Below are positions 18,924 through 32,050 of a DNA stretch of 64,000 bases, one piece after another. Positions within the stretch are counted from its first letter, which is position 1; the number at the start of each line of letters is the position of its first letter. The position numbers and the translations under genes were made by a program. The notes beneath the pieces were generated by a model. The model was not told where the DNA came from, searched no databases, and worked only from the letters and a program-made list of their open reading frames with translations. The DNA comes from Lichenicoccus sp965213775 (GTDB taxonomy: Bacteria > Pseudomonadota > Alphaproteobacteria > Acetobacterales > Acetobacteraceae), in NCBI GenBank assembly GCA_965213775.1, contig CBDCAC010000002.1, positions 310,001 through 374,000 on the forward strand. Direction: 5' to 3'.

Positions 18924-19538
18924 CTAGGCGGGCGGCTTGAACCGCGCCAGGTCGCTCGGCTGACGCAGGCGCACCACCAGGGTCTCGGCCATCAGGTCGT
19001 GCACGCCCTGCTTGCGCTGCGTCCAGGCGATCATCAGGAAGCCGATGCCGAGGATGAAGGCGGAGACGAACTTGCCCAGATAGCGGCCGATCGCGCGCGG
19101 CAGGCTGATCCGTCCGCCATCCAGCCGGGTCACGCGCAGCCGGCACGCGCGCTTGCCGACCGTGGCCTGCCAGGGCGAGGATTCGAGCAGCGCGTAGTAG
19201 GCGATCGGCACCAGCAGGCTGACTAGGTTGCCCAGGCTCGGCGGCCTGAGCTGCCAGGCCGCCCGCGGCCCGGCATCGGCCGCGGCCTCGGACAGGTAGC
19301 CGACATTGAGCACGCCGGTCGTCGACGGGTGCACGCCGATCAGGCCCGTCGCGCCGCCGTCGAGCAGCTGGTGCAGCAGCACCGCGACCGCCGACAGGAT
19401 CGCGCTGTCGATCGCCCAGGCCAGCACCCGCCACCAGAAGCCGGCATAGCCCCAGACCCGGTCGGGATGATCCCGACCCGATCCGGAGCCGGGCAGGGAC
19501 GACGGCGCCTGGGCCTGATCGAATGCGTTGGTCGTCAT
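18924..19538 (-). CDS. RDD family membrane protein
   Basis: The 204-residue protein has a short polar N-terminus and then the RDD-domain pattern: YAGFWWRVLAWAIDSAIL with the characteristic Arg and Asp in the first helix, a middle helix near LVPIAYYALLESSPWQATVGK, and a last helix followed by HDLMAETLVV. RDD proteins are of largely unknown function; some are proposed ion exchangers. It is last in a ppiC-argJ-rdd operon, starting 6 bases after the argJ stop. Confidence 0.88.
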   Translation of the reverse strand: MTTNAFDQAQAPSSLPGSGSGRDHPDRVWGYAGFWWRVLAWAIDSAILSAVAVLLHQLLDGGATGLIGVHPSTTGVLNVGYLSEAAADAGPRAAWQLRPPSLGNLVSLLVPIAYYALLESSPWQATVGKRACRLRVTRLDGGRISLPRAIGRYLGKFVSAFILGIGFLMIAWTQRKQGVHDLMAETLVVRLRQPSDLARFKPPA

Positions 19539-19544
19539 CGCGCC

Positions 19545-20786
19545 TCAGCTTCGGTAGCTGCCGTTGATGTCGACGTAGCCGTGCGTGAGGTCGCAGGTCC
19601 AGGCGGTCGAGGCGCCCTGGCCGAGGCCGAGATCGATCGCGATCTCGATCTCGAACCCCCTGACATGCGCCACCACCGGGGTCTCGTCGTAGCCGGGCAC
19701 CACCGCGCCGTGCCGCGCCATCCAGGTGCCGCCGATGCCCACCGACAGCAGGTCGCGATCGGCCGGCTCGCCGCTCTTGCCGACCGCCATCACGATCCGG
19801 CCCCAGTTCGCGTCCTCGCCGGCGATCGCGGTCTTGACCAGCGGCGAGTTCGCGACCGACAGCGCCACCCGGCCGGCGGAGTCGTCGCTCGACGCACCGG
19901 TGACGTCGATCCGGATCAGCTTGCCGGCCCCCTCGCCGTCGCGCACCACCAGCAGGGCGAGATCGAGCAGCAGCGCATCGAGCGACGCGGCGAAATCCTC
20001 CAGCCCGGCCCCCGCTGCGTCCTGCGCCCGGGTGCCCGCGGCGCCGGTCGCGAACAGCAGCACGGTGTCGCTGGTCGAGCTGTCGGAATCCACCGTGGTG
20101 CGGTTGAAGCTGCGCGCGACCGCGTCGCGCAGCAGCGGCTGCAGCACCGCCGCCGGCAGTGCGGCGTCGGTGGCGACGAAGCACAGCATGGTCGCGAGGT
20201 CGGGGGCGATCATGCCGCTGCCCTTGGCGATGCCCTGCAGACGCACCTCCACGTCGCCGATCCTCGCCGTGCGCGAGGCACCCTTGGGAAAGGTGTCGGT
20301 GGTCATGATGGCGCGCGCCGCCTGCTCCCAGGCTGCCGCCTCGGCCCCGGTCTCCGACAGCCCGTCGCGCAGCGCCGGCAGTGCCGCGGTGAGCTTGGCG
20401 TGCGGCAGCACCTCGCCGATCACCCCGGTCGAGGCCAGGAACACCTCCGCGGGCGCGCAGCCGAGCAGCGAGGCGGCGGCGGCGGCGGTGGCGGCGGCGG
20501 TCTCGACGCCGGCGCGCCCGGTGAACACGTTGGCGTTGCCCGAATTGACCACCAGGCCGCGCGCGACGCCGCCCGGCAGCGCGGCGCGGCACCAGTCGAT
20601 CGGCGCGCCCGGGCACCTGTTGCGGGTGAACACGCCGGCGACCTGGGTCGCGGGCGCGAAGGCCGCCAGCACCAGGTCGTGGCGGTCGGCATAGCGTATC
20701 CCGGCCGCCCCGGCGGCGAGCCGCACCCCTTCGATCCGGGCCATCGCCGGGAACGGCCGGGCGAGCGGCGAGACCGCCACGGGCAT
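19545..20786 (-). CDS. argJ: bifunctional ornithine acetyltransferase / N-acetylglutamate synthase
   Basis: This 413-residue protein runs the cyclic arginine pathway, moving acetyl from N-acetylornithine to glutamate. It shows the family motifs VVNSGNANVFTG and KGSGMIAPDLATMLCF. The self-cleavage point that gives alpha and beta chains lies between Ala and Thr of ATML, and the new N-terminal Thr is the nucleophile. The C-terminus ends DINGSYRS. Whether it also uses acetyl-CoA (bifunctional) cannot be told from motifs alone. It lies 5 bases from the parvulin gene in the same operon. Confidence 0.96.
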   Translation of the reverse strand: MPVAVSPLARPFPAMARIEGVRLAAGAAGIRYADRHDLVLAAFAPATQVAGVFTRNRCPGAPIDWCRAALPGGVARGLVVNSGNANVFTGRAGVETAAATAAAAASLLGCAPAEVFLASTGVIGEVLPHAKLTAALPALRDGLSETGAEAAAWEQAARAIMTTDTFPKGASRTARIGDVEVRLQGIAKGSGMIAPDLATMLCFVATDAALPAAVLQPLLRDAVARSFNRTTVDSDSSTSDTVLLFATGAAGTRAQDAAGAGLEDFAASLDALLLDLALLVVRDGEGAGKLIRIDVTGASSDDSAGRVALSVANSPLVKTAIAGEDANWGRIVMAVGKSGEPADRDLLSVGIGGTWMARHGAVVPGYDETPVVAHVRGFEIEIAIDLGLGQGASTAWTCDLTHGYVDINGSYRS

Positions 20787-20791
20787 CCTCG

Positions 20792-21781
20792 TCAGTCCGA
20801 GTTCGGCGCGCTGCCCGGGGTTGCGGGCGCTCCCTGGGCCGGCACCGGCGAGCCGCCGGCCGCCGACTGGTCGGCTGCCGTCACCTTGGTGCCGTCCGGC
20901 TTGAAGCGGACCACCTTGACCCCGGCGAGTGCCCGCTGGACCACGGCGCGCACGTTCTGCTGGATCAGCTTCTGGCGGATCTGGTCCTTGACGGATTCGA
21001 AGGTCGGCGGGGTGGCGGTGCGGGTGTCGAGCACCTGGATCACGTGCCAGCCGTAGCGCGTCTGCACCGGCTTCTTCGAGATCTCGCCCTTGCCCATCGA
21101 GAACGCGGCGGCCGAGAACTCCGGCAGCATGTCACCCTGCTTGAACCAGCCCAGGTCGCCGCCGCTCTGCGCCGCCGACGCCTTGTCGGTGGACAGGCTC
21201 GAGGCCAGCTTGGCGAAGTCCGCCCCTCCCTGCAGCTGCTTGATCACGTCGTCGGCCTGCGCCTCGGTGGCGAGCAGGATGTGGCGCGCATGCACCTCCT
21301 TGTCGCCGGGCCGGCCGGCGATGGTCTTGTCGTAGACGTCGTGGATCGCCTGGTCGTTGACCTGCGGCGTGATCTCGCGGGTCAGGTAGACGTTCTGCAG
21401 CGCGGTGTCGGATGCGGTCTGCATGATCTTCTCGACCGCCGGATCCTTCTGCAGCCCCTGCTTGCGCGCGGTGATCAGCAGCGCCCTCTGGTCGATCACC
21501 TGGTTGACGATCATCGGGAACAGCACGCCGGGCGGCATGTTGCGCATGTCGTCGGGCAGCGTCTGCGCCGCGGCGCGCACGTCGTCGAGATGCACCGCAT
21601 CGCCGTTCACCGTCGCGACCACCGGGTTCGGGTTGGCGGGCGCGCCGGCATGTGCCGCCCCGGCCCCGGAGGCGTCCTGGGCCGCATGATGGGTGGTCTG
21701 GGCGACGACGGCGGTGCTGCCGAGCGCGGGAGTGAGCAGGGCGGCGGCCGCGAGGGCTGCCGCCGGGCTGATGAGCCGCAT
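20792..21781 (-). CDS. exported parvulin-type peptidyl-prolyl isomerase
   Basis: The 329-residue protein has a signal peptide (MRLISPAAALAAAALLTPAL), a SurA/PrsA-like N-terminal chaperone region (VATVNGDAVHLDDVRAAAQ), and a PpiC-type rotamase domain (HARHILLATEAQADDVIKQL, SGGDLGWFKQGDMLPEF, YGWHVIQVLD). A C-terminal Ala/Pro-rich tail ends the protein. It should help fold proteins emerging in the periplasm. It is transcribed divergently from secA, its functional counterpart in export, with 202 bases between them. The ATG at 21781 gives the signal peptide at the very N-terminus; longer in-frame starts would bury it. Confidence 0.92.
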   Translation of the reverse strand: MRLISPAAALAAAALLTPALGSTAVVAQTTHHAAQDASGAGAAHAGAPANPNPVVATVNGDAVHLDDVRAAAQTLPDDMRNMPPGVLFPMIVNQVIDQRALLITARKQGLQKDPAVEKIMQTASDTALQNVYLTREITPQVNDQAIHDVYDKTIAGRPGDKEVHARHILLATEAQADDVIKQLQGGADFAKLASSLSTDKASAAQSGGDLGWFKQGDMLPEFSAAAFSMGKGEISKKPVQTRYGWHVIQVLDTRTATPPTFESVKDQIRQKLIQQNVRAVVQRALAGVKVVRFKPDGTKVTAADQSAAGGSPVPAQGAPATPGSAPNSD

Positions 21782-21878
21782 GATAGGGAAACCCCGAAAT
21801 TCGCGTTGGCCGGAACATGCCCGAACCCAAAAGCCAGGACAAGGCAAGCCCCCCGCGGCAGCCGACCCCCTGCTTCGG

Positions 21879-21907
21879 TTGACCCGCCGGGACCCCAGTC
21901 TTATCTC
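21879..21907 (+). promoter_or_regulatory. sigma-70-type promoter of secA
   Basis: TTGACC (21879-21884) and TATCTC (21902-21907) are separated by exactly 17 bases. Transcription would begin near 21914, about 70 bases before the secA ATG. The same -35 with the same spacing occurs upstream of rpmJ. Confidence 0.6.
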
Positions 21908-21983
21908 ATGGCACCCCGTATGGACTTCATGGACTTCATGCCCGCGCACCGGGCCAGGCCCGTGCCACCGCCGGAAGGCCAAC

Positions 21984-24701
<2,718 letters not shown>

Positions 24702-24706
24702 CCGAA

Positions 24707-24742
24707 GGGGTCCGGGATCCCCGGCGAGGGCGGAGCCCTTGC
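24707..24742 (+). repeat. degenerate half copy E of the dispersed palindromic element
   Basis: A shortened right half: GGGGTCCGGGATCCCCGG followed by GAGGGCGGAGCCCTTGC. The central linker is reduced relative to copy F. It starts 5 bases after the secA stop and lies in the short leader of yebC. Confidence 0.7.
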
Positions 24743-24775
24743 TCTATTCAGGCCAAGATCTTCCGAAGGCGCGCG

Positions 24776-25525
24776 ATGGCCGGACATTCCCAGTTCAAGA
24801 ACATCATGCACCGCAAGGGCGCGCAGGATGCGCGTCGCGCGCGGCAGTTCGCCAAGGTGATACGCGAGATCACGGTGGCCGCGCGCGCCGGGCTGCCGGA
24901 CGCCGCGTCGAACCCGCGCCTGCGCGCCGCACTCGCCGCCGCGCGCGAGATCAACATGCCCAAGGACACCATCGACCGCGCCGTGCGCAAGGCGGCCGGG
25001 GCCGGCGGCGGCGAGGACTATGTCGAGGTGCGCTACGAGGGCTACGGGCCGGCCGGAGTCGCGGTCATCGTCGAGGCGCTGACCGACAACCGCAACCGCA
25101 CCGCGTCCGACGTGCGCGCCGCCTTTTCCAAGCATGGCGGCACGCTGGGCGAGACCAACTCGGTGTCGTTCCTGTTCACCCGGCTCGGCGTGGTGAGCTT
25201 CCCCGCCGCGGCGGCCTCGGACGACGAGATGCTGGAGGCCGCGATCGAGGCCGGCGCCGACGAGGTCGAGAGCGGCGCCGAGCGCCACGAGGTGACCTGC
25301 GGCACCCACTCCTTCTTCGCGGTGCGCGACGCCCTGGAGGCGCGCTTCGGCGCCCCCGAGGCGGCCAGGCTCGACTGGCGCGCGGGTATGGTCGTGACTC
25401 TGGACGAGGATCGCGGCATCACGGTGCTGAAGCTGATCGAGGCGCTCGAGGAGAACGACGACGTGCAGGCCGTCTATGCCAATTTCGACCTGCCGGCCGA
25501 GCTCGCCGAGAGGCTCTCCGCCTGA
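24776..25525 (+). CDS. yebC: YebC/PmpR family regulatory or translation factor
   Basis: The 249-residue protein has the hallmark start MAGHSQFKNIMHRKGAQD and the segments GLPDAASNPRLRAAL, YEGYGPAGVAVIVEALTDN and GGTLGETNSVSFLF. Members were long called transcription regulators. Recent work on YebC and mitochondrial TACO1 supports a role in translating proline-rich stretches, which is relevant here because the nearby tolA gene encodes polyproline. The order yebC-ruvC-ruvA-ruvB is widely conserved. It is separated from ruvC by 21 bases. Confidence 0.95.
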   Translation: MAGHSQFKNIMHRKGAQDARRARQFAKVIREITVAARAGLPDAASNPRLRAALAAAREINMPKDTIDRAVRKAAGAGGGEDYVEVRYEGYGPAGVAVIVEALTDNRNRTASDVRAAFSKHGGTLGETNSVSFLFTRLGVVSFPAAAASDDEMLEAAIEAGADEVESGAERHEVTCGTHSFFAVRDALEARFGAPEAARLDWRAGMVVTLDEDRGITVLKLIEALEENDDVQAVYANFDLPAELAERLSA

Positions 25526-25546
25526 GCCCTGCATGCTGAGCCCCGC

Positions 25547-26053
25547 ATGACCCTGATCGTCGGCATCGATCCCGGCCTGCGATTCACCGGCTGGGGGGTG
25601 CTGGAAGCGGTGGATAACCGGCTGCGCCACGTCGCCGACGGGGTGATCGCGACCGACGGCGACGACAGCGTGCCGGACCGGCTGAAGCGGCTGCACGACC
25701 AGCTGCGCGACCTGTTCGAGGGCTTCGCGCCGCAGGAGGCGGCGGTGGAGGAGACCTACGTCAACCGAAACGGTGCCGCGACCCTGAAGCTCGGCTACGC
25801 GCGCGGCGTGGCGCTGCTGGCGCCGGCGCTGGCGGGGATCACGGTGACCGAGTACGGCGCGATGGCGGTCAAGCGCGCCGTGGTCGGCACCGGTGCGGCC
25901 AGCAAGGACCAGGTCGAGATGATGGTGCGCCGCCTGCTGCCCGGTGCCACCATCCGACGCGCCGACGCCTCGGACGCGCTGGCGGTGGCGATCTGCCACG
26001 CGCACCACCGCGAGACGAGGCTGCGCGTCCTGTCGGGGAAGCGGATGGCATGA
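25547..26053 (+). CDS. ruvC: Holliday junction endonuclease RuvC
   Basis: The 168-residue resolvase cuts Holliday junctions symmetrically. The four acidic catalytic residues are all visible: Asp in IVGIDPGLRFTGWGV, Glu in AAVEETYVNRN, and the two Asp in ADASDALAVAICH. Length and motif spacing are standard. The gene is followed by ruvA 13 bases downstream, forming the ruvCAB resolvasome operon. Confidence 0.97.
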   Translation: MTLIVGIDPGLRFTGWGVLEAVDNRLRHVADGVIATDGDDSVPDRLKRLHDQLRDLFEGFAPQEAAVEETYVNRNGAATLKLGYARGVALLAPALAGITVTEYGAMAVKRAVVGTGAASKDQVEMMVRRLLPGATIRRADASDALAVAICHAHHRETRLRVLSGKRMA

Positions 26054-26066
26054 TCGCCCACCCTTC

Positions 26067-26662
26067 ATGATCGCCCAGCTGAGCGGCCTGCTGGCCCAGG
26101 TGGAGGCGGATCGCTGCGTGATCGACGTGGCCGGCGTCGGCTACCTGGTGCAGGCCAGCACGCGCACCATCGCCGCCCTGAGGCGGCCGCCGGAGCCGGC
26201 GCGGGTGCTGGTGGAGACGGTGGTGCGGGAGGACGCGATCCTGCTGTACGGCTTCGCCGACGCGGCCGAGCGCGACTGGTTCCGGCTGCTGACCACGGTG
26301 CAGGGCGTGGGGGCCAAGCTGGCGCTCGCGGTGCTGTCGGGCCTGTCGCCGCGCGACCTGGTCTCGGCGATCGCGACCGGCGACCGCGCCAGCCTGACCC
26401 GGCTGCCGGGCGTCGGCGCGCGTATCGCCGACCGGTTGCTCAGCGAGCTGCGCGAGAAGGCGGGCGGCATGCCGACCGGCGCGGCGACGGTCGCGGCACC
26501 GGTCTTGGGCGGCGGCGTCGAGGCGGACGCGCTGGCGGCACTCTCCGGCCTCGGCTTCCGCAGGCAGGAGGCCGCACCCGCGGTGAGCCGGGTGATCGAG
26601 CGCCTTGGCGACGTGGCCGGGCTGGACGCGGTGCTGCGCGACAGCCTGCGCGAGCTGGCGCG

Positions 26663-26666
<4 letters not shown>
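26067..26666 (+). CDS. ruvA: Holliday junction branch-migration protein RuvA
   Basis: The 199-residue protein binds four-way junctions and targets RuvB. It starts MIAQLSGLLAQVEADRCVID, includes the OB-fold pattern and paired helix-hairpin-helix segments VQGVGAKLALAVLSGL and LPGVGARIADRLLSEL. It ends in the small RuvB-contacting domain (ALSGLGFRRQEA). The ATG at 26067 restores the conserved N-terminus. Its stop overlaps the ruvB start (ATGA). Confidence 0.97.
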
Positions 26667-27712
<1,046 letters not shown>

Positions 27713-27715
27713 CCG

Positions 27716-28147
27716 ATGCCGCGTCACGACGTCGCGTTCCGTGTCTATTACGAGGACACCGATGCCGGCGGCGTGGTGTACCACGCGCAGTACCTCGCCT
27801 TCGCCGAGCGCGGCCGCACCGAGGCGATGCGCTCGCTGGGCGCGCCCGTCGCCGCCCTGCGCGAGGAGTTCGGCCTCGGCTTCGTGGTCCGCGACGTGCA
27901 GATCTCCTACCGCCGTCCGGTCCGCCTCGACGACCTGCTGACGGTGACCACTTGGCTGCGCGAGCTGGGCGGGGCCCGGCTGCGCATGCGCCAGTCGCTG
28001 ACCTGCAACGGCGCGGTCGCCGCCGACCTGGAGGTGGAGCTTGCCTGCATCCGGGTCGCCGACCTCAAGCCCGCGCGCATCCCGCCACTGTGGCGCGACG
28101 TGCTGTGCGACCTGGTCAGCCCCGGGACGGAACAGTTCGTTTCATAA
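27716..28147 (+). CDS. ybgC: acyl-CoA thioesterase YbgC
   Basis: This 143-residue hot-dog fold thioesterase has the family signature FRVYYEDTDAGGVVYHAQYL with the catalytic Asp, then VVRDVQISYRRPVRLDDLL. YbgC hydrolyses acyl-CoA or acyl-ACP and is tied to phospholipid metabolism and the Tol-Pal complex. Its position directly upstream of tolQ matches other proteobacteria. The 95-base gap to tolQ has no further gene. Confidence 0.93.
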   Translation: MPRHDVAFRVYYEDTDAGGVVYHAQYLAFAERGRTEAMRSLGAPVAALREEFGLGFVVRDVQISYRRPVRLDDLLTVTTWLRELGGARLRMRQSLTCNGAVAADLEVELACIRVADLKPARIPPLWRDVLCDLVSPGTEQFVS

Positions 28148-28242
28148 TCCGGCCGGCTTGGGCTTCTGCTTTCAGCCTCGACGACGTAAGGAAGCGCTTC
28201 GGACCGGTTCGGGGCCGGTGGCTGGGCTAGGGGGAGGCGCAC

Positions 28243-28962
28243 TTGGATCGCGCGGTTGATGCGGTTAATCTCGGGGCCGCGGCCACCGGAGACCTCTCGC
28301 TGTGGGGTCTGTTCATCCAGGCCTCCTTCGTCGTGAAGCTGGTGATGATCGGGCTGGTGGCGGCGAGCGTCTGGGTCTGGGCGATCATCTTCGAGAAGAC
28401 CATGTCGATGCGGCGCGCCAACCGGCAGGCGAGCGGCTTCGAGGACCGGTTCTGGTCCGGCGGCAGCCTCGACGACCTCTACGAGACCGAGGGTGCGAAG
28501 CCCGCGCATCCGATCGCCGCCGTGTTCGGCGCCGCGATGGGCGAGTGGCGTCGCTCGGCGCGGGTGAAGGGGGCCGACCTCAGCCGCGGCAGCGTGCAGG
28601 AGCGCGTCGACCGGGCGATGGCGATCACCGTCACCCGCGAGATGGAGCGGCTCGAACGCTGGATGATCTTCCTCGCCTCGGTGGGGTCGGTGGCGCCCTT
28701 CGTCGGCCTGTTCGGCACCGTGTGGGGCATCATGCACTCGTTCTCGGCGATCGCGGCGATGCACAACACCAATCTCAGCGTGGTCGCACCCGGCATCGCC
28801 GAGGCGCTGTTCGCCACCGCGATCGGCCTGGTCGCGGCGATCCCGGCGGTGCTGGCCTACAACAAGATCAATTCCGACCTGTCGCGTTTCGCGGCCAGGC
28901 TGGAGGCGTTCGGCACCGAGTTCGGCGCGATCCTGTCGCGCCAGTCCGAGGAGCGGGGCTGA
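28243..28962 (+). CDS. tolQ: Tol-Pal system inner membrane protein TolQ
   Basis: This 239-residue protein is the MotA/ExbB-type stator subunit of the Tol motor. It has one N-terminal helix (IQASFVVKLVMIGLVAASVW), a cytoplasmic loop, and two further helices with the conserved VGSVAPFVGLFGTVWGIMHS and GIAEALFATAIGLVAAIPAV. It starts at a TTG with GGGGGAGG upstream at a good distance, which decides the start. With TolR it converts proton flow into force on TolA. tolR follows 3 bases downstream. Confidence 0.97.
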   Translation: MDRAVDAVNLGAAATGDLSLWGLFIQASFVVKLVMIGLVAASVWVWAIIFEKTMSMRRANRQASGFEDRFWSGGSLDDLYETEGAKPAHPIAAVFGAAMGEWRRSARVKGADLSRGSVQERVDRAMAITVTREMERLERWMIFLASVGSVAPFVGLFGTVWGIMHSFSAIAAMHNTNLSVVAPGIAEALFATAIGLVAAIPAVLAYNKINSDLSRFAARLEAFGTEFGAILSRQSEERG

Positions 28963-28965
28963 GCC

Positions 28966-29418
<453 letters not shown>

Positions 29419-29428
29419 GCCTCCCGCC

Positions 29429-30397
29429 ATGGTCGCGCGCTCGCCTCCGCGTCCCGATCCGCTGCTGCGCCGCGGCGTGCTCGCCTCGGGCGGCCTGCAC
29501 CTTCTGGCGCTGCTCTCGCTGATCGTGGTGATCCCGCAGCGCAGGCCGCCGGAGCCGCCCGAGCCGCCGGCGGTGCAGATGGAGTTCACCGGGCCGCCGG
29601 CCGCCTCGCAGCGGGCCGACCAGGCCACCCCGACCCCGCAGCCGCCGGCGCCGGTGGCGAAGCTGGCACCGCCGAGCCCCACCCCGCCCGAGAAGCTGCC
29701 GGTGGAGGAGCCGCCCCCGCCGCCGCCGCCGCCGCCTCCGGCGCCGCCGCCTCCCGAGGCGGCGCCGACCCCGATCCCGCCGCTGCCGCTGCCGCCGAAG
29801 CTGCAGGCTCCGTCGCCGGAACCCGCGCGCGCGCCACCGCCCACGCCCAGCCCGCCGGCGCCGTCGCGCGCGCTCACGCCTCCCACGCCGAGCCCGGTGC
29901 CGGCGCTGCCGCAGCCGACGCTGCCCTCGCACCTGACGCAGCCGAACCGCACCCGCGCCGTGCCGGACACGCACTCGCTGCTGGCGACGCTGGAGAGGTT
30001 CCGCGCCGACCAGAAGCAGACCCATCCGCCGCGGGCGCGTGCCAATCCCGACCAGGGCGGCGCGCCGAGCCGTGGGCGCGACATCACCGCCTCGCTCGAT
30101 GCCGGAGCGCAGCGCGCGATCGGCGACGCGGTGCGTCGCTGCTACGCCGAGGACACCGCGGCGCGCGACTACGCCCGGTTCCAGGCGCACTTGACCGTGA
30201 CCGTCGATGCCGCGGGCGAGGCGCGCCAGGTGTCGTTCTCGGCCGCCGACCTGGCCCGCATGGCCGCCGACCCCGGCTACCGCGCGCTCGCCGAGCGGGC
30301 GCGTGCGGCAGTGATGAACCCGCTCTGCGCCAGGCTGCCGCTGCCGCCGGCACAGCTCGGGCAGGTGCACGACCTGAAGTTCGTCTTCCGCCCCTAG
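29429..30397 (+). CDS. tolA: TolA-like protein with a polyproline linker
   Basis: The 322-residue protein has a membrane helix near its N-terminus (GGLHLLALLSLIVVIP), a long Pro-rich region (residues ~35-175, with runs of 10 and 4 prolines near residue 100), and a C-terminal TonB/TolA-like domain (RAIGDAVRRCYAE, LTVTVDAAGEARQVSFSA). In E. coli TolA the middle segment is a long Ala/Lys-rich helix; here it is polyproline instead. The gene position between tolR and tolB supports the call more than the sequence does. Efficient translation of the proline runs would need EF-P or similar help. Confidence 0.85.
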   Translation: MVARSPPRPDPLLRRGVLASGGLHLLALLSLIVVIPQRRPPEPPEPPAVQMEFTGPPAASQRADQATPTPQPPAPVAKLAPPSPTPPEKLPVEEPPPPPPPPPPAPPPPEAAPTPIPPLPLPPKLQAPSPEPARAPPPTPSPPAPSRALTPPTPSPVPALPQPTLPSHLTQPNRTRAVPDTHSLLATLERFRADQKQTHPPRARANPDQGGAPSRGRDITASLDAGAQRAIGDAVRRCYAEDTAARDYARFQAHLTVTVDAAGEARQVSFSAADLARMAADPGYRALAERARAAVMNPLCARLPLPPAQLGQVHDLKFVFRP

Positions 30398-30475
30398 CAA
30401 GCTTGGGTCCGGGGCCCGCCGCGGCGCACGACCCGCCCAATCCTGCATTCCGATCCTGCACGGAGAACGCAGCCG

Positions 30476-31834
30476 ATGACATCCGCCTTCATGAGCCGCC
30501 GGCACCTGATCGCCGGCGCCGGCCTCGCCGCCCTGTCCCCTGCCGCCCTGTCCCCTGCCGCCCTGGCCCCGGCGGCCCACGCGCAGCGGCCGGCGCCGAG
30601 CGGTCCGGGCTCGGCGGAGATCACCGTCGACCAGGCGCACACCGCGCCGATTCCGATCGCGATCCCCTCCTTCGGGCCCGGCCTCGGCGAGCAGATCAGC
30701 CAGGTGATCAGCGACGACCTGGGCGGCTGCGGCCTGTTCCGGCCGCTCGGCCTCGCCGCCTCCGCCGGCGCCGCCGGCGCCGTCCCGGACTTCGCCGGCT
30801 ACCGCAGCCTCGGCGCGCAGGCGCTCGCCGCCGGCATCGCGAGCGGGGCGGGCACGCTGCGGGTGGAGTTCCGGCTCTGGGACGTGACGAGCGGGCAGCA
30901 GATCCAGGGCACCGCCTACACCACTTCCGAGGCGAACTGGCGCCGCATCGCGCACAAGATCGCCGACGTGATCTATCAGCGCCTGCTCGGCGAGCGCGGC
31001 TACTTCGACACCCGGATCTGCTACGTCGCCCGCTCCGGCGCGCGCGGGCGACAGACCACCCGGCTCGCGGTGATGGACCAGGACGGCGCCAACACCCGCT
31101 ATCTCACCAGCGGCCGCTGGCTGGTGCTGACGCCGCGCTTCCATCCGACCCGCGACCAGATCGCCTTTATGAGCTATGCCGACGACCGGCCGCGGGTCTA
31201 CCTGTTCGACCTCGGCAGCGGCCGCGAGGAGGTGCTGGGCGAGTTCCAGGGCATCAGCTTCGCGCCGCGCTTCTCGCCGGACGGCGGCTCGGTGGTGCTG
31301 TCGGCGACGCGCGGCGGCGGCTCGGACATCTACCGCGTCGACCTCGCCAGCCGCGCCTCGCAGCGCCTGACCAGTTCCGGCTCGATCGATACCAGCCCCT
31401 GCTTCAGTCCGGACGGCGCGCAGATCGTGTTCAACTCCGACCGCGGCGGCTCGCCGCAGCTCTACGTGATGGGTGCGGGCGGCGGCAGCGCGCGTCGTAT
31501 CAGCTACGGCTCGGGCCAGTACGGCTCGCCGGTCTGGTCGCCGCGCGGCGACCTGATCGCCTTTACCCGGATCGGCGGCGGCGGCTTCTCGATCGGCGTG
31601 ATGCAGCCGGACGGGTCGGGCGAGCGCATCCTGACCCAGGGGTTCACGGTGGAGAGCCCGAGCTTCTGCCCCAACGGGCGGGTGCTGGCCTATTGCCGGC
31701 AGAACGCGGCCGGCGCTGGCGGCGCGGGTTTCGCCTCCGGCCTCGGCTCGATCGACATCGCCGGCTTCAATGACCACGTGCTGCGCACGCCCGGCGGTGC
31801 CTCGGATCCGGCATGGTCGCCCGTCAACGGCTAG
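30476..31834 (+). CDS. tolB: Tol-Pal system periplasmic protein TolB
   Basis: The 452-residue protein has a signal region with a twin-arginine-like SRRHLIAGAG start and an Ala/Pro-rich stretch ending AHAQ. The TolB N-terminal domain follows (IPIAIPSFGPG, ISDDLGGCGLF), then a six-bladed beta-propeller with repeated units such as FSPDGGSVVLSATRGGGSDIY and SPVWSPRGDLIAFTR. It binds Pal at the outer membrane side. The second ATG at 30491 is an alternative start. The signal region is expanded by a 15-bp tandem repeat. Confidence 0.95.
   Translation: MTSAFMSRRHLIAGAGLAALSPAALSPAALAPAAHAQRPAPSGPGSAEITVDQAHTAPIPIAIPSFGPGLGEQISQVISDDLGGCGLFRPLGLAASAGAAGAVPDFAGYRSLGAQALAAGIASGAGTLRVEFRLWDVTSGQQIQGTAYTTSEANWRRIAHKIADVIYQRLLGERGYFDTRICYVARSGARGRQTTRLAVMDQDGANTRYLTSGRWLVLTPRFHPTRDQIAFMSYADDRPRVYLFDLGSGREEVLGEFQGISFAPRFSPDGGSVVLSATRGGGSDIYRVDLASRASQRLTSSGSIDTSPCFSPDGAQIVFNSDRGGSPQLYVMGAGGGSARRISYGSGQYGSPVWSPRGDLIAFTRIGGGGFSIGVMQPDGSGERILTQGFTVESPSFCPNGRVLAYCRQNAAGAGGAGFASGLGSIDIAGFNDHVLRTPGGASDPAWSPVNG
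30527..30571 (+). repeat. 15-bp tandem repeat in the tolB signal region
   Basis: Three units of GCCGCCCTGTCCCCT (the last diverged at its 3' part) encode AALSP, AALSP and AALAP. The repeat keeps the frame and lengthens the stretch before the predicted cleavage site. Confidence 0.8.
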
Positions 31835-31912
31835 CGGGAGGCCGGTAACGATGCTTGCCTGCAACGATGACGGGTAAAATGGCGCCTGGCGATCAAACCT
31901 GGCGTTGCCGAC

Positions 31913-31942
31913 TTGACCGGAAACGAAACGAGACTCTAATCC
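31913..31942 (+). promoter_or_regulatory. possible sigma-70 promoter of pal
   Basis: TTGACC (31913-31918) is followed after 17-18 bases by CTAATCC (31936-31942). It lies in the 216-base gap between tolB and pal, about 105 bases before the pal start. This would let pal and cpoB be expressed apart from the upstream tol genes. The -10 match is moderate. Confidence 0.45.
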
Positions 31943-32050
31943 GCATCTGTCCGCCCGCGGCTCGAGATCGGTCCGAACCGCAGGTTCGAGATCCCGGCCG
32001 GCGATCCGGCATCGTCACGTCCCGCTCTAGGACACTCAGGAGACCCCGTC

